Shown one piece after another: positions 57,557 to 64,000 of a stretch of DNA of 64,000 bases. This DNA is from Gammaproteobacteria bacterium. GTDB taxonomy: Bacteria; Pseudomonadota; Gammaproteobacteria; Coxiellales; Coxiellaceae. The notes below the pieces were generated by a model. That model worked only from the letters and a program-made list of their open reading frames with translations, searched no databases and was not told the DNA's origin. Both the position numbers and the translations under genes were made by a program. The DNA lies in the NCBI GenBank assembly GCA_030425685.1, contig JAUIAD010000009.1, positions 54,539 through 118,538 on the forward strand. The letters are read 5' to 3'. Numbering within the stretch: the first letter of the stretch is position 1; every line of letters starts with the position of its first letter.

Positions 57557-59527
57557 GTGCAAGCATCCTTACTACATCTTACATTGGTTACCTTATTTGC
57601 CCCGTTTGTCGGCTGTTTGATAGCAGGTTTAGGCGGCAAAGCGGTTGGGCGACGCGGGGCGCATTGGGTGACGATTACCTTAATGGTTGTCTCCTTTTTA
57701 AGTGCGGGAATGCTTTTTAAACTGGTTGCTATTGATGGTTTTAGTTTAAATACCGTGCTTTATACGTGGGGCATCAGTGGCCACTTTTATTTTAATATTG
57801 GCTTTTTAATTGATAGCCTTTCTTCGATTATGATGCTGATTGTGACCTTTGTTTCCTTGTTGGTGCACATCTATAGTATTGGTTATATGGAAGAAGATGA
57901 AGGCGATCAGCGTTTCTTTTGCTATGTCTCCATGTTTACTTTTGCGATGTTATTGCTGCTAACCGCGAATAACTTTTTTCAATTATTTGTTGGTTGGGAA
58001 GGTGTTGGTTTAGTTTCTTACCTCTTAATTGGTTTTTATTACCTTAAAGAATCTGCCGTTTCTGGTAGCCTAAAAGCATTTATTGTCAACCGCGTTGGTG
58101 ATTTTGGTTTTATTCTTGGTATTGCGGCGGTACTGGATTACTTTGGTAGTTTGGATTACAGCACGGTATTTGCTGGCGCTAGTAAATTATCAACCGCTAC
58201 CATGAGTATTATCCCTGGTACCCACTGGGCAGTATTAACGGTTATTTGTATCCTCTTATTTATTGGCGCGATGGGTAAATCTTCGCAAATACCGCTGCAT
58301 GTGTGGTTGCCAGAATCGATGGAAGGTCCGACGCCAATTTCTGCACTTATTCACGCGGCAACCATGGTGACAGCCGGTGTGTATTTGGTGGCTCGCATGT
58401 CGCCATTATTTGAATTTTCACAAGTAGCCTTAAGCATGGTGATGATTTTGGGTGCTTCCGGTGCATTGTTCTTAGGTATTTTGGCGTTTGTTGAATATGA
58501 TATTAAACGCGTTATTGCTTATTCAACCATGTCGCAGTTGGGTTATATGATGGCCGGTGATGGTGCTTCTGCATTTTCAGCCGGTATTTTTCACCTGTTA
58601 ACGCACGCTTGTTTTAAAGCGCTGTTATTCTTGTCAGCGGGTTCGGTGATTATTGCTATGCATCATGAGCAAGATTTGCGGAAGATGGGTAATCTTAAAA
58701 AATATTTACCGTGGACGTGCATTACTTTTCTTATTGGCGCTTGTGCGTTATCGGCGCTGCCGCCATTTTCAGGGTTTTACTCTAAAGATTCGGTTATCGA
58801 AGCGGTGCATATGTCGACGATTCCTGGTGCGACCTATTCGTATTGGTGTTTGGTATTTGGTGCCTTTGTTACTGGTTTTTATATTTTCCGGGCTTATTTT
58901 ATGGCGTTTCATACCAAGGAACGTATGGATGAAAACTTACGTCGCAAATTGAAGGAACCGCATTGGAGTATGCGTTTTGCGCAGGTTGGTTTGGCGATTC
59001 CGTCAGTATTTTTAGGGATGGTATTGATTAATCCTATTCTTTATCAAGTACCGAGCTTGTTGCAATCTAGCTTATATATTATGCCAAAGTATAATGTGCT
59101 GGCGGCGATGCGGGTTGATTATCATGGTGTTTGGGCGATGACGATTGATTCAGTAATGACACTGCCGTTCTGGTTTGCTATTTCTGGGGTGTTTGTCGCT
59201 TGGTTTATGGTAATTGTTGCGCCTAAGGTGCCGGCATTTTTGCAACGTCGACTACCATTTTTACATCGTTTTCTCGTTGACCAGTATTATTTTGATATTT
59301 TTAATGACCTCTTCTTTGTGCGTGGTACACGATATTTAAGTACGTTCTTTTTCAAAAAAGCAGATTTGAAACTTATCGATCACTATATGGTCGATGGAAC
59401 AGGGCGTAATGCAACGCGTATTTCGAAGTTGTTCCGTAAGTTTCAGACGGGTTACCTTTATCATTATGTTCTCGTAATGATTATTGGCGTACTGGCTTTT
59501 TTAATATGGTTATTGTGGGGAAGATAA
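57557..59527 (+). CDS. nuoL: NADH-quinone oxidoreductase subunit L
   Basis: 656 residues, a GTG start at 57557. It is an antiporter-like subunit with the Mrp/NuoL pattern (LFVGWEGVGLVSYLLIGFYY, AMGKSSQIPLHVWLPESMEG, LIHAATMVTAGVYLVARMSP). The key Lys and Glu are present. It is a little longer than E. coli NuoL, partly at the C-terminus, where the long lateral helix lies. Confidence 0.97.
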   Translation: MQASLLHLTLVTLFAPFVGCLIAGLGGKAVGRRGAHWVTITLMVVSFLSAGMLFKLVAIDGFSLNTVLYTWGISGHFYFNIGFLIDSLSSIMMLIVTFVSLLVHIYSIGYMEEDEGDQRFFCYVSMFTFAMLLLLTANNFFQLFVGWEGVGLVSYLLIGFYYLKESAVSGSLKAFIVNRVGDFGFILGIAAVLDYFGSLDYSTVFAGASKLSTATMSIIPGTHWAVLTVICILLFIGAMGKSSQIPLHVWLPESMEGPTPISALIHAATMVTAGVYLVARMSPLFEFSQVALSMVMILGASGALFLGILAFVEYDIKRVIAYSTMSQLGYMMAGDGASAFSAGIFHLLTHACFKALLFLSAGSVIIAMHHEQDLRKMGNLKKYLPWTCITFLIGACALSALPPFSGFYSKDSVIEAVHMSTIPGATYSYWCLVFGAFVTGFYIFRAYFMAFHTKERMDENLRRKLKEPHWSMRFAQVGLAIPSVFLGMVLINPILYQVPSLLQSSLYIMPKYNVLAAMRVDYHGVWAMTIDSVMTLPFWFAISGVFVAWFMVIVAPKVPAFLQRRLPFLHRFLVDQYYFDIFNDLFFVRGTRYLSTFFFKKADLKLIDHYMVDGTGRNATRISKLFRKFQTGYLYHYVLVMIIGVLAFLIWLLWGR

Positions 59528-59533
59528 AAATAA

Positions 59534-61051
59534 ATGTTTAAGCACATACCACTGTTAAGTATTTTAATTTGGTTGCCTATACTGGGTGCGATTCCAGTGG
59601 CAATGATGAGTAGTAAGAAATGGGTTGTTAGGGCGCGCGTCTTGTCGTTGATTATTGCGCTGGTTTCTTTAGCTCTGTGTTTGCCGTTGTATTTTGAATT
59701 TAATACCACCATTTCCAGCATGCAGTTTACGGAATTTGTTGCTTGGATTCCTAGCTTAAAAATTAATTATAGTTTAGGTGTTGATGGTATTTCCATGCCG
59801 TTGGTTATACTGTCATGTTTTACTACCTTGATTGTGATTATGGCCTCTTGGTCTATGGTGCATGATCGTGTGGCGCAGTATCTTGCTACTTTTCTTGTGA
59901 TGCAGGGCACGGTTGTGGGTGTGTTTGCAGCGATGGATGCTATGTTGTTCTATTTCTTTTGGGAAGCGATGCTAATTCCTATGTACCTTAGTATTGGTGT
60001 ATGGGGTATGGAACGACGTTCTTATGCGGCTATTAAGTTCTTTATTTATACCTTTTTAGGTTCGGCGTTGTTGTTGGTTGCATTGTTGTATTTACGTATG
60101 CATACCAATAGCTTTGAGATTATTAGTTTTTATAGCTTGCGTATGACGCTGAATGTGCAGGTCTTTATTTTCCTTGGTTTCCTATTGGCCTTTGCCATTA
60201 AAGTGCCAATGTGGCCAGTGCATACTTGGTTGCCTGATGCGCATACTGAGGCGCCAACTGGTGGTTCTGTGGTCTTGGCGGCTTTGATGTTAAAGCTCGG
60301 GGCTTATGGGTTTTTAAGATTTAGTTTGCCCATTGTTCCTGATGCTTGCCGTTATTTAGATTGGTTTATGATTGTCTTATCATTGATAGCAATTGTGTAT
60401 ATCGGCTTTATTGCGATTGCGCAAACGGATATGAAGAAGTTGATTGCTTACTCATCGATTTCGCATATGGGTTTTGTGACCTTGGGTTGTTTCTTGGTTT
60501 ATATAATCGTTGACCGCACTAACAACTTGCAAGATGCTTACTTATCGCTTGAAGGGGCGATGGTGCAGATGATTTCGCATGCTTTTGGCGCGGGGGCGAT
60601 GTTCTTAGCCTTTGGGGTGCTTTATCAACAAATGCATACGCGTTTTATTAAAGACTTTGGCGGCATTGCAAAAGTACTGCCTTTTTTAGCAACCGTCTTT
60701 ATGATTTTTGCCATGTCTAATGTTGGTTTACCTGGTACGTCAGGTTTTGTTGGTGAGTTTATGATTTTATTAAGCTCCTTCAAGGCAACGCCGTGGGCTA
60801 CTTTCTTTGCAGCTTCCACTTTAGTTATTGGTGCGACCTATACATTGTGGATGTACAAAAGAGTGTTTTTTGGGCCGATTACCAATCCTGCTGTGGAAAC
60901 ATTAAAGCCAGTTACTGGTATGGAAAAAACGCTATTTATACTATTGGTTATTGCTGTTTTTTGGATTGGTTTTTATCCCAACCCAATTTTAAATGTATTC
61001 CATACTAGTATTGGCAATTTATTGAAATTAAGTTTGCATTCGCATCTGTAG
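59534..61051 (+). CDS. nuoM: NADH-quinone oxidoreductase subunit M
   Basis: 505 residues, fourteen or so membrane helices. FYFFWEAMLIPMYLSIGVWG carries the conserved Glu, and FAIKVPMWPVHTWLPDAHTEAP the conserved Lys. It starts six bases after nuoL, and nuoN follows after 25 bases. Confidence 0.97.
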   Translation: MFKHIPLLSILIWLPILGAIPVAMMSSKKWVVRARVLSLIIALVSLALCLPLYFEFNTTISSMQFTEFVAWIPSLKINYSLGVDGISMPLVILSCFTTLIVIMASWSMVHDRVAQYLATFLVMQGTVVGVFAAMDAMLFYFFWEAMLIPMYLSIGVWGMERRSYAAIKFFIYTFLGSALLLVALLYLRMHTNSFEIISFYSLRMTLNVQVFIFLGFLLAFAIKVPMWPVHTWLPDAHTEAPTGGSVVLAALMLKLGAYGFLRFSLPIVPDACRYLDWFMIVLSLIAIVYIGFIAIAQTDMKKLIAYSSISHMGFVTLGCFLVYIIVDRTNNLQDAYLSLEGAMVQMISHAFGAGAMFLAFGVLYQQMHTRFIKDFGGIAKVLPFLATVFMIFAMSNVGLPGTSGFVGEFMILLSSFKATPWATFFAASTLVIGATYTLWMYKRVFFGPITNPAVETLKPVTGMEKTLFILLVIAVFWIGFYPNPILNVFHTSIGNLLKLSLHSHL

Positions 61052-61076
61052 ATGTTTAGAAAAAAAGGGTATATCA

Positions 61077-62528
61077 ATGAGCGCAACACCGTTAAATATA
61101 GTACCAGTCATGCCAGAGATTTTTGTGCTGATAATGGCTTGTATTACATTGCTGATTGGTGCTTTTACTAAAAAACAGCATTCTGGTTTGCCCTATTGTC
61201 TTATTCAACTGACTTTGATTATTGCTGCCGTTCTGTCTTGGTATGTCTTTACTACGATGGATGAATCAAAAACGGTGATGGCATTTCATAATACTTTTGT
61301 GTTAGATCGCTTTGCGGTGGTTTTGAAAATCTTTATTTTTATTTCCGTCTTTTTTACCTTCTTCTATTCACGTCAATACAACGACGAGCGAAAAATCCCA
61401 GCAACGGAATTTTATGTTTTAGGCTTGTTATCGACACTGGGTATGATGGTGTTAGTTTCATCCCCCAATTTATTGACGTTATATCTTGGTGTTGAGTTAA
61501 TGTCGTTACCAACTTATGTGATGGTGGCAATGCAACGTAAGAAGTCTGAGTGTGTCGAAGCCTCAATGAAATACTTTATTATTGGGGCTGTTGCATCAGC
61601 GATGTTGTTGTATGGTTTGTCGATGTTATTCGGCGCTACTAAGAGTTTAGATGTGGCGACGATCGCGCAGACGGTGAGTACCACGGCTTCCTCTCATCAA
61701 ATGTTATTGGTGTTTGGTTTGGTGTTTATCGTTGCTGGTTTGGCCTTTAAACTCGGCGCTGCGCCATTTCATATGTGGGTGCCTGATGTTTATCAAGGAG
61801 CACCAACGTCGGTAACGCTTTTTATTTCAACAGCGCCAAAGATTGCCGGTTTTGGTTTAGTGATTCGCTTGTTAGCTGGCGCTATGCCCAGCTTACAAAT
61901 GCAGTGGCAGGAAATGTTGATTGTTATTGCGATATTGTCGATGTGTGTTGGTAACTTCGCCGCTATTGTGCAAACAAATGTAAAACGGATGCTGGCCTAT
62001 TCTTCCATCGCTCATATTGGCTATATGCTACTAGGTATCTTGTGTGGTACCGCGTCAGGCTATGCTTCCGCTATGTTTTATATTATTAGTTATAGCATTA
62101 TGACACTAGGTGCTTTTGGTATGATTTTGCTGATGGCGCGTGAGGGGTTTGAGGCTGAAAATATTTCTGATTTTGTTGGATTAAATAATCGTAACCCATG
62201 GTTGGCGTTTCTTATTTTAATCATTATGTTCTCGTTGGCTGGTATTCCTCCTTTGGTGGGTTTTATTGCTAAAGTAGGTGTGCTTGAGTCCTTGATTAGC
62301 GTGCACTTGGTGTGGTTAACAGTGGTTGCTTTGGTGTTTGCCATCGTTGGATCATACTATTATCTGCGTATTGTCAAAGTCATGTATTTTGAGAAAGGCG
62401 ATGAGAATGTCAAACCAGTAGCCTACTCGACAGGGCTAAATGTGGTGATGACCTTGAATGGCTTGGCTGTATTGCTGCTTGGTATTCTACCTGGAGCCTT
62501 GTTTGCACTGTGTCATCTGGCTTTTTAA
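61077..62528 (+). CDS. nuoN: NADH-quinone oxidoreductase subunit N
   Basis: 483 residues, last of the nuo genes. GVELMSLPTYVMVAMQRKKSE and GLAFKLGAAPFHMWVPDVYQGAPT are the family loops. All fourteen subunits A to N are present, so complex I is complete. No strong terminator is seen after the stop, but a 320-base spacer follows before the LuxR-type gene. Confidence 0.97.
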   Translation: MSATPLNIVPVMPEIFVLIMACITLLIGAFTKKQHSGLPYCLIQLTLIIAAVLSWYVFTTMDESKTVMAFHNTFVLDRFAVVLKIFIFISVFFTFFYSRQYNDERKIPATEFYVLGLLSTLGMMVLVSSPNLLTLYLGVELMSLPTYVMVAMQRKKSECVEASMKYFIIGAVASAMLLYGLSMLFGATKSLDVATIAQTVSTTASSHQMLLVFGLVFIVAGLAFKLGAAPFHMWVPDVYQGAPTSVTLFISTAPKIAGFGLVIRLLAGAMPSLQMQWQEMLIVIAILSMCVGNFAAIVQTNVKRMLAYSSIAHIGYMLLGILCGTASGYASAMFYIISYSIMTLGAFGMILLMAREGFEAENISDFVGLNNRNPWLAFLILIIMFSLAGIPPLVGFIAKVGVLESLISVHLVWLTVVALVFAIVGSYYYLRIVKVMYFEKGDENVKPVAYSTGLNVVMTLNGLAVLLLGILPGALFALCHLAF

Positions 62529-62795
62529 TATTGCAATCGTCTCACAGCCTATCGCGAAGAGGCCTCATTTCGGTTTGATCTTCCTTATAACATATTGATT
62601 TTAAATATTTTTATTAGATCTCTTGGCTTGTCAGTGGATCCAGCGAGGCACAAAAAGCCATACGCTGAGAGTGGCTACTAAAAATTTGACATACCCCTCA
62701 AATTGTTTAAAAATGTCTCTAAACTAAGTATTTTAATAGCAATATTGCTTATATTTAATCAATCAGTTATAAACTGCATAAATTTTAGTGAAATT
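62529..62795. other. Spacer between nuoN and the LuxR-type gene
   Basis: No ORF or RNA is recognised. A TTGACA at 62686-62691 has no good -10 partner. AGCCA/TGGCT is a short dyad near 62657-62677. The perfect 12-base palindrome AGCAATATTGCT (62738-62749) may be an operator. Confidence 0.4.
62738..62749. promoter_or_regulatory. Palindrome upstream of the LuxR-type gene, candidate operator
   Basis: AGCAATATTGCT is a perfect palindrome. A related text AATAGCAATACTG recurs inside the promoter spacer (62806-62818), so a dimeric regulator could bind both. Confidence 0.4.
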
Positions 62796-62824
62796 TTGTA
62801 TGTCCAATAGCAATACTGTATAAT
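62796..62824 (+). promoter_or_regulatory. Promoter of the LuxR-type gene
   Basis: TTGTAT (62796-62801) and consensus TATAAT (62819-62824) with a 17-base spacer, about 26 bases before the ATG, giving a very short leader. Confidence 0.7.
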
Positions 62825-62850
62825 ATCTAGTCTAAAATAGAGAGCCATTT

Positions 62851-63705
62851 ATGATACAGAAAAATAAAAAAAAGCTATTAGAGTTATCTCGTTGTTTATA
62901 TGATGTTTCAAAGTTCTACTTGCAGGATACGCCTGTAGATTGTGTTTCGTTGGTTAGAACTTGGAACGATGGCAAGGTTATGGTGATGGATCCCGACACT
63001 GAATACTTGGAAAGCTTTTATAAACGTGATTTACAAGCCTATCAGCCAGATTATAGTGAGCACGAGAATAGGTTGGGGATTTTTATTCAGAAAAGTCAAA
63101 ATTATGGCGAAAAGGCGGCTTTAGCGCTTTCTACAGACTATTGTAATGTTGATACGGTGATTTACTATAACGTAATTCAAGATAATTTTGTCGATCGTTT
63201 TTATTTCTCTAATCGGCTGGATAATACTAAAATTATTGATTTTGCTATCAATAATAGTGAAGCATTAAAAAGTATTGCTAAAAGGTTTAGTGCTGAGAAA
63301 ACTTCATTTTTAGATGATTGTGCGCAATACAGGTTTGTTTTGAATAAGCAACAGGCTATCGATATCAGAAAAAAGAAAAATGAAGTTGAAGATGTTATTT
63401 TTCGTATGCTCAACAGCCTTGTTTATAAAAAATTTAAAAAGAATATTACCAAGAAAGAAGCCTTGATATTGGCTTTACTGAGTGTTGGCTATATTGCTGA
63501 AGAAATTGCAGGTATTACTTATTTATCTAAGCGTACTATTGAGAATAAGCTGCATTCGATTCGTGTTAAGTTAAATGTAGCTAGTAGCTTAAAGCTAGCT
63601 ATTTTAGTAAGAGACTCTAATGTTTTTTATATCACTAAGGATTTTGTTGATATGTATTTAAACATTAGATCACACCAGTTTGAAAAGCTATTAGCAACGG
63701 GTTAA
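62851..63705 (+). CDS. LuxR-family transcription regulator
   Basis: 284 residues. The C-terminal helix-turn-helix (about 198-260) reads ITKKEALILALLSVGYIAEEIAG.., with YLSKRTIENKLHSIRVKLNV as the recognition helix region, which fits the LuxR/FixJ group. The N-terminal 190 residues do not look like a receiver domain, and I see no clear autoinducer-binding Trp/Asp pattern, so the input signal is unknown. The gene has its own strong promoter and a palindrome upstream, which suggests autoregulation. It ends in a hairpin that runs into an octamer repeat. Confidence 0.85.
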   Translation: MIQKNKKKLLELSRCLYDVSKFYLQDTPVDCVSLVRTWNDGKVMVMDPDTEYLESFYKRDLQAYQPDYSEHENRLGIFIQKSQNYGEKAALALSTDYCNVDTVIYYNVIQDNFVDRFYFSNRLDNTKIIDFAINNSEALKSIAKRFSAEKTSFLDDCAQYRFVLNKQQAIDIRKKKNEVEDVIFRMLNSLVYKKFKKNITKKEALILALLSVGYIAEEIAGITYLSKRTIENKLHSIRVKLNVASSLKLAILVRDSNVFYITKDFVDMYLNIRSHQFEKLLATG

Positions 63706-63713
63706 TTTATTTG

Positions 63714-63749
63714 AGAAGTTAAGGGTAGGCAATTTTATCCTTAACTTCT
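63714..63749 (+). terminator. Hairpin after the LuxR-type gene, possible terminator
   Basis: AGAAGTTAAGG (63714-63724) pairs perfectly with CCTTAACTTCT (63739-63749) with a 14-base loop. It lacks a proper T-run, and its 3' arm is the first unit of the tandem repeat. Confidence 0.5.
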
Positions 63750-63780
63750 TAACTTCTTAACTTCTTAACTTCTTAACTTC
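63741..63780 (+). repeat. Tandem octamer repeat (TTAACTTC)5
   Basis: Five perfect copies of TTAACTTC followed by TTAAC. It lies outside any gene seen, just after the LuxR-type gene, and grows from the 3' arm of its hairpin. Such arrays can vary in copy number. Confidence 0.9.
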
Positions 63781-63964
63781 TTAACCTAAAAAATTCTAAA
63801 ATAAATTTTAAGAATGCGTTAGTTAATTTAATACTGCTTTAAAATAAGCCTCATGCCATATTTAAAGTAAATTTACCTCTGCAGGGGATGATTTTCCGTT
63901 AATAATTTTACCATACTGGTTTTACCCTTGTTTCATAGTGGCTATAAGTAATAGGGAGTAGACA

Positions 63965-64000
63965 TTGCCTGAGCTTTCTCACTCTGTTGCCCATATTAAT
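63965..64000 (+). CDS. Possible start of a gene cut by the window end
   Basis: A TTG at 63965 follows GGGAG (63954-63958) by six bases, and twelve codons are open to the window end (PELSHSVAHIN after the start). Too short to judge. It is offered only as a likely partial start. Confidence 0.3.
   Translation, partial: MPELSHSVAHIN

Noticed and set aside
63741..63780. CRISPR array
   Set aside because: The units are only eight bases with no spacers. It is a simple tandem repeat. No cas genes are present anywhere in the window.

Overview
The window looks like chromosome from a moderately AT-rich gammaproteobacterium. My best guess is the order Legionellales (Legionella/Coxiella-like, intracellular). 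This rests on gene order and gene content, not on any search. Supporting points are the tpiA-secG-tRNA-Leu-nuoA..N block, hupB-tRNA-Val-tRNA-Asp-ppiD, gatCAB divergent from mreBCD, an H-NOX gene overlapping a GGDEF-EAL gene, a CsrA-titrating (RsmY/Z-like) RNA, and several large effector-like proteins, one with ankyrin-like repeats and one with an acidic C-terminal block.

Layout. 1-4.7 kb: the 3' part of a transglutaminase-like gene, then gltX, a cupin and cysS packed tightly. 4.7-11.9 kb: a signalling cluster with H-NOX plus a GAF-PAS-GAF-GGDEF-EAL enzyme on the minus strand, divergent from a response regulator, a histidine kinase and a pentameric ligand-gated ion channel, and a glyoxalase-I-like gene with changed metal ligands. 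12.3-15.2 kb: a stand-alone Clp N-domain-like protein and an NfeD/stomatin pair. 15.4-31.3 kb: an accessory stretch with unknown and effector-like genes, three minor pilin genes, a saccharopine/aminoadipate-semialdehyde dehydrogenase pair, an ankyrin/methyltransferase-like protein, a secreted beta-helix protein and dispersed palindromic repeats. 31.6-43.5 kb: core genes gatB, gatA, gatC (minus), then mreB, mreC, mreD, yhdP, tldD and an HU gene (plus). 43.6-46.6 kb: tRNA-Val, tRNA-Asp, ppiD, several hairpins and a GGA-rich small RNA. 46.7-62.5 kb: tpiA, secG, tRNA-Leu and a complete 14-gene complex I operon (nuoA-N). 62.8-64 kb: a LuxR-type regulator with a clear promoter, an octamer tandem repeat and possibly the first codons of another gene.

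How the genes may work together. The core parts cover translation (GluRS, CysRS and the GatCAB amidotransferase, which implies indirect Gln-tRNA or Asn-tRNA synthesis), rod shape (MreBCD), envelope quality control (PpiD, YhdP, NfeD/slipin, SecG) and respiration (Nuo). The accessory parts suggest a sensory, host-associated life: NO or redox sensing feeding c-di-GMP, a two-component system apparently co-transcribed with an ion channel, an Rsm-like RNA that would relieve CsrA repression, and candidate secreted effectors. The most notable items are the TCS-channel operon, the GGA-hairpin RNA at about 46.38-46.63 kb, the ATT start of mreC, the glyoxalase with replaced ligands, and a repeat family that flanks the beta-helix gene.
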